A DNA stretch of 64,000 bases from Acanthococcus lagerstroemiae (GCA_031841125.1 CM063107.1:67777814-67841813), one strand, 5' to 3'. Shown: positions 10,262-22,012, counted from the first letter of the stretch. Program-made: numbers and translations. Notes: a model not told the origin generated them from the letters alone.

Positions 10262-10460
10262 CACCCGTGCTATACCCTTAATGTATGCTCTTTGTAGACC
10301 CGTCGTCTAGCCCCTCTGTATGCCTCTATGTATCCCCTTTGTAAACGGTCGTATAGCCCCTCTGTATACCCTTTATGTATGCCCTTTGTAGACTCGTCGT
10401 ATAGCCCATCTGTTTTCCCTTGCATGGATCCCCTTTGTAGACCTGCCGTAAACCCAGGTA
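10262..10460 (+). repeat. 47-bp minisatellite, about four copies
   Basis: TTTGTAGAC/TTTGTAAAC recurs at about 10291, 10338, 10385 and 10434 (spacing 47, 47 and 49), each followed by GTCGTATAGCCC-like sequence and CTCTGTAT. The copies are diverged. Confidence 0.75.
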
Positions 10461-10984
10461 GATCCCCTCTTGTAATTTAGATACATGTGGGAAGGGATGA
10501 TGGGCTCTCAGCCAGTTTAAAAAAGTTTGAATATCCCTTCTATCATGCCGCACTCGTGATTCCCTCAATTCTTTATGCTGAGCACTCGTTTTCTGGTTGA
10601 CAGTTTGTGAACTTTTCCAAACCTTGGCAAAGATGAAGCATATGCCAGGGGTGCTAAGAATCCACTGCTGCAAAACGCTAGAGGTAACACCGCGTCGATG
10701 AGTCAGTCCGCCTGCACTCTTCATAATTCGCATGAGTGTTTGTTCGATTCGCGTTTGGACGCTAAAGAGTCCCTCTCTAGCGGCCTAATGAAATGCGGCG
10801 CGCTGATTGGTGCATTTGGACGAAAAGATGATCAAAAATGTTCTGCAAAAAAACTCAAGTTGGGCTCATCTGAAAGGAAAAATGATAAGGGCTGACACTT
10901 TAGTTCTCTTCAATACTGAAAATGCTAGAGCTCATTTCACCTGTACATGTTTTTGTGGTAAAAATACCCTGATCATCTTTTCGT
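10461..10984. other. Unassigned sequence
   Basis: A 135-codon minus-strand frame (10733-10326) overlaps the minisatellite and shows no domain. I assign no gene. Confidence 0.45.
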
Positions 10985-11710
10985 CGGGAGAAAGTAAACT
11001 GCTCACACTTTCAGAAAATACGAAAGTATGTATTTTGCTCACACTGTAAAGTGCACACACTGCAAAAGGCAGGGGAAAAGTGTGAACACTTTACAGTCTC
11101 CCGATGGGGGGAGAAGTGTGAGCACTCTACATTCTTCCTTTTCATTGAAGGACGTATTCTGCTCACACTTGACACTCGATCGTTACCGCTTAAATTATGT
11201 ACGGTGTAGAATGGAGTGAGAATGAATCGATGGAGGATATAGAGAAACTCTTGCCAGTACAGATAAGAGATCAGCGTATGTTATCTTTGTATGTACACTA
11301 CGTACAGGTACCTGTTCTATTATTGCAAACTCCTAAATGCCTATTTATAGGTAATAACAAAAAGTTTTCAGTTAATTTCGGAACGATCTCGTACAGACGC
11401 GAATGCTACATTGAAGTTAAGTTTTGTCCCCATATAAGTATATCTAATCATTCGAATAGTAGTTTGCGCTGTAGGTATTAAGGATGAGTATCTCAGTCGA
11501 TTCTACGTTCATGTTACATTTTACCCTAAACTTACCTGTTATATTTGCAATTTACCGTAGAGTTACCCGTTAAAGTGGCACTGTGTGCAAAATACTGTTT
11601 TCTATATAAAATTACCGATGTGAGCAAAATACATTACAAGTGTGAGCAAAATACATTCAGAATATACTCGTCGTTCTGTGTACAAATTACACTGTGAGCA
11701 GTTTACATTT
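10985..11710. mobile_element. Foldback/MITE-like element with repeated GCTCACAC motifs
   Basis: The left side has GTAAACTGCTCACA (10993-11006), then TATTTTGCTCACACT (near 11030). The right side has the same two blocks inverted and in mirrored order: AGTGTGAGCAAAATA (near 11640) and TGTGAGCAGTTTAC (11691-11706). More GTGTGAGCA copies occur at about 11113, 11165 and 11620. No transposase or target-site duplication was identified. Confidence 0.5.
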
Positions 11711-13300
11711 TCAAAATGAAATGTGTGTGCAGATTGTGGTAACCCAGCTACGCTAGTTCCGAATGGTTAAGGCATCGTATCGATTCATACGATTGATACG
11801 ATATAGATTTCCTCTTCTCTCCTCTATCCTCATACGTTTATTCCCGTTCCTACATGTTGCTTCCTGTTAATACCTGTCTGTGTGCTCTTTTTCGATATCG
11901 TCGACTTTTCCTCTTTTTCCGTGACTTCTGTGACCTGCCTAAGGGAGGGGGAAAATCACCGATGACCATTTGAGAAATAGCTGCAGCGTGGACTCGCGTT
12001 TTGGACGTTACCGTGTAAAGAGCCATCCGACGTTCCTCGGCCACCTTTTTCACCCACGTTTTCAGAAAAGTTAGAGTCTTGAGTCAAATTGCGATTGCGA
12101 GCCTTTACGGCGTTAATTCGATTGTTTGAGTTCCTACGTCGAGTCTTCGCGAATCATCTGCGAATCTTCTCGGACTTCCGCGAGTTTAGTGCGCCGTTCT
12201 CGAATATCTTCGAACGGGACTCCAAGTGCCTCCAGTAGCAGACTGTGCTGTCCGGCAGCCCTAGAAGAAGTTTGTACTCTTGATTTCGTCGTCGTCTCCG
12301 TTAGTTTAAGCCTTCTCGAATAAATAGCGTTACACCTTAGTCTCTGTGCTGTGTGTGTTTTCGTTATTCTCGTGCCGTCGTCCTTCCTGCTTACCATCGT
12401 GTCAGAGTAGGACCCGTCACTCGAGGCATTCGCTAGGCAGAGCTCAGTCAAAATCTTGAGTTACCTCGCAACCGTCAACACAGTAGATATTGAAAGTCCT
12501 AAGTGTCGTTCTCTCAACCCTGTAGACCACTTAGAGCTAGTCGTGTGCTACACGTGGTGTTGTGGTTCCTCTCCCAAACCGTACGGTCCTCTTCTCACCC
12601 AGGAGCTTTCACGTTTCGGTTACCACAAGATTACATTCGCCCTTTTCGTCCACTGCACTAGCGCACCTACAGGAGTGTCCAAACGCCAATAGTCATGTCG
12701 GTCCGTATCATCTACTGTCTGTCTTCAGTCCGGTTTCTAAAACAAGCTGGTCCATCTAGTATAGGGATTTTAAATTACAGTGTTCAACGCTTCTCGCATG
12801 TTAGAGTGACGAGTTCGACGTTCGTATACCGCGTACGTTGTAGGTTACTCCATATTTACTTGCTCGTGTGATCTTGAACGCCAATTATCTTAGTTGGTAT
12901 AGGATTCACGAAAGAAAACATGAACATCATTTTTGTAGAGAATTTTACGTTCTTTAATTTTGGTAAGGAATATGTTTACTTATAACTCAATTTTAAGCTA
13001 GATCCAAGCCAAAGACTGTTTCCGAGGGCACTTTTTGAACTCTGGGTGGTGATGCTCACACCGGGGGAGGAGGGGAAATTACGGGGCTTTTCCAAAGAGG
13101 GTACTAAACAATGGTACCAATTTTCAGCTGTACTGCAATTAATTCCATCAAAAATGCTAATTCCCCTGGACTATTCAGAGACGGATATAGGCGAACTGAC
13201 CCAGAGGTTTGAGCTTGCATATCCAACTACAACGGCAATCAGTTTGGTTAACTTTTGATTGGGAGCAACGTATGCTCACTGTACTCTACTTTTTTTTAAT
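11711..13300. other. Unassigned, more GC-rich stretch
   Basis: 11.9-12.9 kb has more CG dinucleotides and weak open frames on both strands (12134-12451 and 11850-12053 on minus; 12126-12323 on plus). An AATAAA at 12319-12324 is followed by a pyrimidine/TG-rich stretch, which could be an old LTR R-U5 region, but I found no partner LTR or primer-binding site. No product is assigned. Confidence 0.35.
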
Positions 13301-13319
13301 ATTATTTATTCGTATTGAT

Positions 13320-13870
13320 GAGTTTAAGATTTACAGCCAAACAATATTAATTTCCATCCTTTTTTCTTCCTTGCTCCATATCGATATAGACTCATTATAT
13401 TTTCCTCCCCACCCTGTCTTTCCCTAACCTGACCATTGATATCCCCCGTAACTGTTGAATCGTTTTTTAAATTTATTTTTTGGTCACCAATTACATCAGA
13501 AAGTTGTGAGTAGAATTTTCTAATTTCCTCATCACTCGAGGCAGCGGTTGGGGCATATACTTGTATTAGAGTAAGATTCGACTCTGGGCTGGTTGTAAAA
13601 GAGCATAGACCAATTTTACTTGAAATTCCAATGAATTTCTCCATTTTTATTCCTACAATTTTTTAAATCAAGAATCCCACGCCCTTTTGACCCCCCTGAG
13701 CTACCTGTATGTGCAAACAGGTCACCTTTTTTTGTTTCCAAAATATTTTCCCCTTCCTTCTTATTTCAGCTAATTCCAATATTTCAGCTTCCTCCCCTTC
13801 CAAAGCATTTGCTATTTCTATTTGATTAGTCTCACTTGTCAAAGTTCTAACTTAAGACTTCTTATCTCAG
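13320..13870 (-). pseudogene. RTE-like LINE endonuclease fragment
   Basis: The minus strand reads VRTLTSETNQIEIANALEGE, then LAEIRRKGENILETKKGDLF (catalytic Glu), GGQKGVGFLI, LIQVYAPTAASSDEE, VTGDINGQV (GD-x-N) and KKGWKLILF, where it ends. It covers the first two thirds of an APE domain; the C-terminal SDH part and all of the RT are absent. A stop falls after GVGFLI. It is an isolated dead fragment. Confidence 0.8.
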
Positions 13871-14710
13871 TCACCTAGATGTTTTTTCTTTTTTGCACTT
13901 GCCCCCTTTTTTTCTTGCGAGAATGGTGCTCGAGATTAGGTCTTACCTGTCTTAGCTGACCAGACGTGACTAGACAGACTGGAAGAGTATTACAGGGTCA
14001 TAAAGAAGCCTGGAAGGGTAGAAATTTGTCAGTCTTAAATAAAGCTTAGATATAGTTCCTGCATCTATGAAACCATTGCCATATAATGTTTCGAAAGACC
14101 GACTGAAAAGGCGAAGTTTTGTTTCCTCACGCCAACTCATGAACTTTATCCTTGAATAAGTAAACAATGTAAGACGGTCGTACCATAATTTGAAGTCAAG
14201 CGAAACTGATTTATTCACATAACATCACTGCAGAACAATACAGTAAAAACTCATTGAAACACGATTTTATTATCCTCTTATACTTTCAAGTTTATATTTA
14301 TTCGTCGCAAGCGCTGATTCTGGATCATCAATGGTTGAACAGGTAATTAGAAAAACTTTTCCCGGCGACTGAGATAAAAGTTTTTCACGAATCACGTTAC
14401 TAGAATGAAGAAGTGCAGCTCTTGCGTTCAGCGAGCGAGTCATAATGCGAACGAGGAAATGAACGAGCAAACATAACATGAAAACAGAGTTTTTAATAAG
14501 TTTTCGGGCGAGTTGCTCACTTAATTTTACATTACATAAAAATTTCATACGTATCCCATTTTATGTACGATTTTTCCAGTTTTATGATATTCCAACGGCC
14601 GTAAGACTTGGGAGTTAATTTTTCAACTTTGTATACGTTTTTTACTGCCCATAATTTGAAGAAATATTTCGATATAATATTATCACAATCTTTTAAGAAT
14701 GCAATGTTGC
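13871..14710. other. Unassigned sequence
   Basis: Short minus-strand frames only (13970-14218 and 14270-14548), without recognisable motifs. Confidence 0.45.
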
Positions 14711-14713
14711 TTA

Positions 14714-14841
14714 GGGCCAGTGGTGCAATCGTTAGTTATCGTTAACTATAGAGGTTAACTCACCGAATTCGGCGAATTGGTTGGTCGACACAGCGAGTTA
14801 ACTATTAGCTGACAGTTAACTCACGATTGTACAATTGGCCC
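14714..14841. mobile_element. 128-bp PIF/Harbinger-type MITE
   Basis: The ends are GGGCCAGTGGTGCAATCG and, inverted, GGGCCAATTGTACAATCG. Both ends are flanked by TTA (14711-14713 and 14842-14844), the usual Harbinger target duplication. The interior has repeated GTTAAC/AGTTAACT palindromes. There is no coding capacity. The superfamily call rests on the TTA duplication and the short TIRs. Confidence 0.75.
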
Positions 14842-15053
14842 TTAGAATAGTCCGACACGAAAAGTCGCTTCGAAAGCTATAGCCCGGTATGATGGGTGAA
14901 TCGGCCTAAATCGGTTTTTTCACATTTTTCTTTAGTTCCCTCTTTGACGTGGTAAAAGAAAACTCCAGAGCCCATTGTCACAGTCCTACCCCCGAGGGGT
15001 GTGGCGTCAAAATATGATTCTCACACACTTTCAGCTCAATTTTGGGCATTGTG

Positions 15054-16107
15054 TAGTTGAATGGTGCGAAATTTGATATTAGGCTCTCAGTACACATACA
15101 ACCATACAAATCGTTTGAAATTTTTTTCCATCTTTTTTAACTTCCAAAATCGATTTTGAAAATTTGAGGAGCTGGCTCATAATTGTTGATTTGCAAATAT
15201 TTCTCAGTGTATTTCCCGCCTTTATACCAATAGATTTTCTTTCAAACATTTTCCCCGACATTGGGTTTAATTTTGTTAAATTTAGTTCAAAAGTGAATCT
15301 CTATCAATATTTTGTCGTAAGAATAATCCTAACCAATACCGCTTTTTTTTTTCGAAGTTTGGATTTTTACCAGTACTTTTATTCAATAGTCTACCGCTTC
15401 AATATGCGATGGACCAAATTTGTACCTAACCTTTTGAATAGTATTCATCGCGAAATTTAAATTAGTTCGTATACAAATTTTGCCTATCTGTAAAATTGAA
15501 GGCGTTATAAAGCAACAAAGTATTGTAAACGCTGTAGCGCCTTCAATATTGCAGATAGGTAAAATTGGTCTATAACTCATTTTGTAGGTCTTAATCATTA
15601 CAACTGTTAAGATCATATGTGGAGTTTGCCTTGTAGTCATACTAAAAGCGCTATGAAACAACAAAGTATTGTAAATGCTATTTTACCTATCTGCAATATT
15701 GAAAGCGCTACAGCACTTGTTGCTTTATAACGCCTTCAATTTTACAGATAGGCAAAATTTATATATGAACTAATTTAAAGTTCACGATGCATACTATTAA
15801 ATAGGTTAGATACAAATTTAGTCCATCGCATATTGAAAAATTTAACAAAATTAAACTCAATGTTGGGGAAAATGTTAGAAAAAAATCTTCCTCTCACATA
15901 CAGGCCATGAAAAGAAAAAATCAAAAATTGGTATAAAGGCGGGAAATACATTGAGAAATATTTGCAAATTAACAATTACGAGCCAGCTCCTCAAATTTTC
16001 AAAATTGATTTTGGAGGTTAAGAAGTTGAAAAAAAAATTTCAAAAGATTTGGTTGTATGTATATTGTATACTGAGAGCCTAATATCAAATTTCGCACCAT
16101 TCAACTA
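15054..16107. mobile_element. 1.05-kb foldback element with very long inverted arms
   Basis: The left arm (15054 to about 15560) and right arm (about 15680 to 16107) are inverted copies, roughly 80-90% alike where aligned; the left arm has an extra block near 15290-15390. The outermost ends are TAGTTGAATGGTGCGAAATT and its complement. Within each arm is a second hairpin built on CCTATCTGYAAWATTGAA: 15482-15500 against 15543-15560, and again near 15685-15760. No open frame of note. A transcript would fold into a stem of about 430 bp. Confidence 0.8.
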
Positions 16108-16109
16108 GA

Positions 16110-16310
16110 CTCATTCAAACTTGAGCCCTTCAGATGACTTTGTAGAATTCCTAAGTTTAAGACTCTTTAAGATTTGTTTAGGACAGCTCCAGACTTGTTT
16201 GAGACTCCTCCAAACTTAAAAGACTCACTAAGACGTTTCGGGAACTGTTAGCGATGTTGAGGCGTTTTCCGGTTTATTCAAGACTCTTGAGATGAGTGCC
16301 GGGCTTAGGT
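16110..16310 (+). repeat. Degenerate AGACTC-type repeat
   Basis: An irregular array of GACTC/AGACTT words separated by 15-25 bp of T- and A-rich sequence. Similar arrays lie at 17890-18060 and 35560-36290. Confidence 0.45.
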
Positions 16311-16929
16311 AAAGTGTGTCCTTTGTCAATAAGTGAAAATAGTTGGAAAATAGTCATTTTAACATTTTTATGTCTTTACTTTGGCACACGATGGAATGTA
16401 CGTGCATCGTGCTTTAGAAATTGAAAAATATCAGTGTTGTAACTTTTTTAGTCTTTAGAAAACTTTTCTTAATCTCGTCGAGTACTACCAGCAACCAGAC
16501 TACATGATTTGATAAGATCAACTTTTTTTTTTTTTTATGCCAAAAGTACCTAAATTTTCTAGTATCGGAGCAAAAAAAATAAAAATGTTTAGCAAAATCA
16601 GAAAAGGTTAACCAATGCCGCAAAGGGGGAGAACTTCTGATGGGACTTACCACTGATTTTTGGAATTCGAGTTTCAGTCGCGGGGGAGCCTCCATATATG
16701 AACATAGAAGTGATTTTCTATTAAAAACCCCCAATGATTGAAAGCCTCCTCTGTGCGTGCTACCTTGGCGTGGTGAGGGGTCTTAAAGGAACATTTTATA
16801 TGCATTTACTACTGAGTATACTTGAGCAAAACTGTAACAAAATTTATTTATTTATTTATTTTCGATGTTTCATTTTATTTTATTTTCGTCATTCTGCAGA
16901 CGGGTCTGCAAAAACACGAGAGAATTTTC
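16311..16929. other. Unassigned, with dispersed-repeat pieces
   Basis: 16798-16840 (TTTACTACTGAGTATACTTG and on) recurs at about 46390-46435. 16845-16885 is TTTA-rich simple sequence. No gene seen. Confidence 0.45.
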
Positions 16930-17186
16930 ACGTCTAGAATTCAACTTTGCTGCGCCCTGCGCAAGTGCAGTCTGCGGCCTTGTTGCCAATTCCATGGAAA
17001 TTTTTAATACTGAGGATGGTTGGAAGAAATACGATGCATGGGCCTACGCGGTCAGTCAGGTCAGTCAGGCCAGTCAGCCCGTCAGTCAGAAACGTAACGC
17101 CAAAATGTAACGTTTTTTCCTTTTGGGTGCTGAAGTAAAAACATGAAAATGTCAATAAGAAAAACGTCAGTTAGTCAGCTAGTCAG

Positions 17187-17297
17187 CCAGCCCGTAACGC
17201 TATTTTCGTGATGCTCCAAAGTAACATTTTTTTTGACATGCACACAACGGGAAAAAGCGTTATTTTGGAGCGTGACGAAAATAGCGTTACGGGCTGG
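17187..17297. repeat. Hairpin with about 39-bp stem
   Basis: CCAGCCCGTAACGCTATTTT (17187-17206) and its continuation to 17225 pair with 17257-17297, with about 4 mismatches. Both ends read CCCGTAACGCTATTTTCGT outward-in. The loop is about 30 nt. Confidence 0.8.
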
Positions 17298-17889
17298 ATA
17301 AGGGGAGATTGAAGAAAATGAATGGTTTCATTGCGTCCAGGCTTATAGTTCCATTGCGTCCCAGCCCATTTAGCGTCATCCAGAGTGCACCACGAGGAGG
17401 CGGACCGAACTACAGTCAAAACTTTCAATATATATCCAGATAACTATTCCTCAAAATCTGAATAAACTGCGGAACTGAAAACATGGAGGTGAGTGCACAA
17501 CTTGCCCTGTTCAGAAATGCAGAAGAAAAAGCACGTATATCGATTTAGGTCTTATTTTGGGAAGCTAATAGAATTTTTCGGCCAGAATGCAGCTCTAACC
17601 CTTTCTTTCGCAATTTTTTTAAAATTTGAATCATTTTTTTGCAGGAAATTGTTGAATAGACTCCCCATAATACGAATCCGGTGGCGGAGAATTTTTCACT
17701 CCCCCTTTGACCCCCAGTGGACCTGGGACGGCGTATGTCCCACTGATAGAGTAATGAGAGTCAAAAAAATTATTTCCGAAACAACCACGCCATCTACAGA
17801 GACGTGAGCGAGCTAAGATATGCTTCTGTAGGTACTCTACCAGTGGGATACAACTAACACTATTTTTAACGTATATTTGACCCAGTAGG

Positions 17890-18062
17890 ATTTTTCAAAA
17901 ACCGTTGTTAAGCCTTATTAGACTCTGATGAAACTCATGCTGATTCCTTGAGATTTATCAGACCACATTTTGAGGCATGTAAGACTCACTCGGATTCATT
18001 CAGATTTTTTGACTCTGTTTAGACTCCCTGAGGCTGGGCTATAATTCATCCAGATTCCATCC
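17890..18062 (+). repeat. Second degenerate AGACTC-type array
   Basis: TTAGACTCTGATG, CAGACCACATT, AAGACTCACTCGGATTC, TTTGACTCTG and TTAGACTCCCTGAGG occur in succession, like 16110-16310 and 35560-36290. Confidence 0.45.
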
Positions 18063-18692
18063 CCGATTGACAAAAAGAGGGTCACAAAGCCTCAGCACAC
18101 AAAAAAGCCAAAACTGGGATTTGAGGCAAATGAGTGCTTCTTTTTCAACCAGTCAGAGCGTAGGACGCAATTAGAAACGAGAACGACATGCTATATATGA
18201 GGTAATTTTATGACGTCACGTGGTCAAACACAATTTTATGATGGACGCAATCAAACTATTAGGAAAGCGGCCTGTTTACTTTTCGGATGCAATCGAACCA
18301 TTCGAAGCAAGGGCCAAAAACGGAACGCAACAAGACTATGCATGAAAAAGGTGTGAGGGCTACTGAGCTGGCTGGCTGACTGACTTTTTTCTTATTGACA
18401 TTTCCATGTCTTTACTTCGGCACCCAAAAGGAAAAACCATTACATTTTGCGCGTTACGTTTCTGACTGACTGACTGAATGACTGACTCGAATGACCTGAC
18501 TGACCATGCAGGGCCATGCATACGCGAGCCTATGTATCGCACTTCTTCCAACCAGCTTTAGCGTGATCTTCAGTATTAAAAATTTCTGTGGAATTGACAA
18601 TTTTGACAGCAAGGCAGCAGACTGTAGTTGCACAGCAACAACGCGCCTGCAGAATGTAGTTGCGCAGGGTGCAGCAAAGTTAAATTTGAAAA

Positions 18693-21600
18693 TGCCCCCC
18701 CCCCCGTTGTGGAGACATTTTTAGTTTTCCTTTCTTTTTTTATTGGCTATTTTTTTTTAAATTACCACGAATTGTTCGAATGTATTTTACGGGTCCCTCT
18801 GAAGCATTTTCAGTCGAAATATTTTTCTCAAGAATCCGCAATAATTTCTCCCATTGCCCTCTTTAGTGTATTCGTGTTTTCCACATCATCATGTACGTAT
18901 TTAAAGCTATCTACGTAATTACCGTACGAATTTATTATGCTGATTAATTATTGTTAAAGCATCTACAACCGAAGTATATTGTTCTAGAAGGCTCAGTTTT
19001 CCCCTATTACCCTCTCGGGATATCTGAACTGGGATTCAAAACTCATGCACCTGTATTTAGGTATCTGGAGTGCACATGCAATACTCTAACGTACCATATT
19101 TTTATTTGTTTCAGGTGAGTGTCGATTTTTTGATGGTATCATGACTAAAGTTGCGAAACGAACACTGTACATGTGAGTACTTACAGCAAAGTACCTAAGT
19201 ATCTTCTCGGATCATTTTCAATATAAAAACATTTCGCTCTAGGAGGGGCAGTGGTCCACTTTGCTCTCTCCGTGAATCCACACCTATCCCTGGGGCAAGC
19301 TATGATTTATTCACTGATTACTCTGTCAAGAATCGTCAAGACTGATTCAAACTAGTGGCATCGGAACGGCGATTGGGTACAGAAGTACATTGTACCCCCC
19401 CCCCACTCACACGCATATACGCGTTTAGCGTATAAAGGAAGGCCGTGTGACTATAACCACCTTAGGGAGGCCCATGAAAAAATCTCTTCCAAATGAACAG
19501 CAATTCAAGCCGAACTTCATTACATTTACCTGCAGAACCTTGTTAGAAAAATAAATCCCTGAAAAACAAAATTTTGGAGGTATCAATTTTTCAGCCGTTG
19601 GTAGGTCAGGTCACCGGTATATGAATACACACATTTTTTTCATATTTGACGGTTCTTGTGAGGTCTCATTTTCATACATACATATATCAATGAAACACCC
19701 AGTAGACCTTGTATAGTTAGCAATATTTTATGATTCACTAATTAACTGGTAAACACCACATTATAACTAGTTATAATACTGGCTGCAGCACACGAACTGA
19801 TTACGCCAATCTTGTATACAATCATACGTATAGGTAAATGTCATTACAGTTCTTATAATATAAACACATTGACAGGATGTTGCCCAATACCCACTCGATC
19901 AAAATATGTCCTTCAATTTGACCATTTTCGAATCCTTTTAACGTCTTGTTCTGCCTAGCGTGAATGCTGCGAAGTGTGCTCAGCTTTCTAAATCACCCTG
20001 TATATTTGAGGAAACATTTCAACGTAAATAAAAGGACACTGAATGTGAGCTAATGCCTTCCACCTCGCAGTTTAGATTCCGAGTACTCTCTTTTTCTATA
20101 AACTGTTAAGATTGATGCGATTTCAAGTACTGCTTGTGTAAGCACCGTCCTCATTAGTCAGCATACGTGGGCGCGTGAAGTCCAGCTATAAAAAGAAATT
20201 TGTCGTACGAAGAAAAATAAGGTGCTCAATCATTCTTCTTTATGAGGAATTTATCGATCTTCAACTTCGTGAGAAGTATATTTTAATCCCACAACTAATA
20301 CTGTTGATGGCAAAGTCCCAACGTAGTCGGATCAGTTGTAACCGGGTGAGACGTCTCGGGTATGCTTTTACAACCTTAAAGCAAGCACCTTCCTAATGGG
20401 CACTCATCTATCCGAAAATTAACAAAACACATTTTCCAGCAGGATCATTCAATAAAATAATCGACACGTGGCGAACATCTGAACTTGTTCCGCGAAAAAA
20501 AAAGCTCGACAAAATTACTGGAACATCTAACCCTCGCTCTGTTTCGTTTTAATATCGATACTGTTTGTCACATTTATATTTTATCTATTTCGTTTATTTC
20601 ACGAGTTTAGTTTTTCTGATCTACTTGGCTGGCTTTATCAAACTTTTATGAAACGGGGTGTTTAAACTTCCTTCATAAAAGTTTGTTAGTATTAGATTTA
20701 ACGACAGAAAAGTGTTTTTGCTTTTTTAATTACGAAACTCCGCCAACGCAGACGCCCGCCGTAGCACTCGTCTAAACTGGATAAAAAGGACAACCTTTTA
20801 ATTTAAAAAAATGTCAATGGCGAAACACGTGAACCATTCTGACATCGCTGGCTGCATTAGAACCAGAAAACTGTAAATCCTTTCGCTAGGTGTTTCATTA
20901 TTAGCGACTCTTACAGCCAAGTGAACGGACGCAGATCGAGAGATTTAATGTCGAAAATGAATTCTCAACCTTATGTTTCAAGTAGTACTCGCAGTTGCTG
21001 TTTTGTACAATTTACAGAACAATGAATTATGTGAGAAGTGAAATAGCGAAATAGCTAAAAGGTTCGTGTGCAGTGTAAGCGCGTATACGCTTTTTAAACA
21101 CCCGGTGGTGAAGGTTTTGGACTGAGAATTTGGAAACCTGTAACTTCGTGACGCGATAACGATGAGCTTCGGTATTTTCTACATCAAGGGTGTTAGAAAT
21201 ACGAGGTGCCATAAAAAAAGGATCATCTCTTCGTGAGTTAATGCCAATAAAAGTAGGAAAATGTATATTCTACCTCACTTCCATGACATTCCAAGATCAT
21301 ATTGAAGATCAGTGACCGCCGAGGTTACTGAGACAGTGTTCCTGGCTCATGTTCGGTCTACATGAAGTATTTCTGCCTTTTGATTGATCAGTTAGAACAT
21401 TACTGTAAACCAGATATTTAATTCAATGTAGTAACTACTGTGACAGGTGGGACTTGGTATGCACATTTTTTGATTTCAAAATTCGTTCTTCTCAGTATTT
21501 TCGATTCCGTTCGGCCGAATACGCGTAGCAACCTAGGTTGGAATTCGATTTCTTTGTGTGTATTTAGGCGTAGGTATAGTCATTGTAGCTACATGCATTT

Positions 21601-21867
21601 CTCGTCCGGTTTCACCCTTTCGTCCATCCTTTTCCTTTCACACTCAAAGTCACAGACATAGACATACATAATAAAAGCTAGATGACGAACTCATGGAAAA
21701 ATGCGTCGCTGTCCGTTGCCTGTGTGCCCCTTACAGGTAGGTCGTTGAATTCTTAATGTTTAATGACAATTTCCATAGTGTACCTTCCATTGTGTACATG
21801 AGGTTCCCTGTTTCACTGAGCTTTTACTCCTAAGGTTTCTCACCGGGTGCCATGAGGGACCCCTTAC
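18693..21867. other. Unassigned 3.2 kb without recognised gene
   Basis: Short open frames only. Poly-C runs sit at 18697-18708 and near 19395. A perfect 14-bp stem-loop is at 20639-20652 and 20672-20685 (CAAACTTTTATGAA with its complement). This is the longest stretch with no sign of a transposon and might be host intergenic or intronic DNA, but I see no exon. Confidence 0.45.
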
Positions 21868-22012
21868 TTGAAAACTGTTATGTATGTTTTCTGGCCAATC
21901 CGGATCTCCCCTAATGGGGGAAGCGACCCTTACAATCTTAATATAGGTGTTTCTATCTACTTACGTGTTTCTGGCAAATACGAACCTCCCCGTACAGGGG
22001 AGGCGAGGGTCG
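21868..22012 (+). repeat. 80-bp minisatellite, left block
   Basis: About 1.7 copies of a unit containing TTACAATCTTAATATAGGTG, TTTCTATCTACTTA and CGAACCTCCCC-N4-GGGGAGGCG. The last part is an inverted repeat, so each unit can form a small hairpin. The same unit resumes at 25989. Confidence 0.8.

Larger units (their letters stand above)
16930..18692. mobile_element. Element or duplication bounded by 250-330 bp inverted repeats
   Basis: 16930-17178 and, inverted, about 18370-18692 share a mosaic. The outer part is GCAGCAAAGTTGAATT-like sequence with CTGCGGCCTTG, then AATTTTTAATACTGA, a TCAG-repeat run (GGTCAGTCAGGTCAGTCAGG on the left; CTGACTGACTGA on the right), TTTCCTTTTGGGTGC, and ATGAAAATGTCAATAAG. 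The right arm has an extra segment with ACAGCAACAACG. About 1.2 kb of unrelated DNA lies between, including a hairpin (17187-17297) and an AGACTC-like array. Confidence 0.65.

Noticed and set aside
10262..10460. CRISPR-like array
   Set aside because: Repeats are diverged along their full 47 bp with no unique spacers, and the sequence is eukaryotic.
10326..10733. 135-codon minus-strand frame
   Set aside because: Half of it overlaps the 47-bp minisatellite; no motif.
11755..11815. tRNA-like sequence with GAATGGTTAAGGCATC resembling an A box
   Set aside because: No B box follows at the right distance and the anticodon stem geometry is wrong; the ATCGTATC/GATACGAT palindrome explains the fold.
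11850..12451. Two minus-strand frames (12134-12451 and 11850-12053) with charged, coiled-coil-like sequence, perhaps a gag-like remnant
   Set aside because: Frames are interrupted between them and overlap plus-strand frames; I know no matching family. A protein search of both frames would decide.
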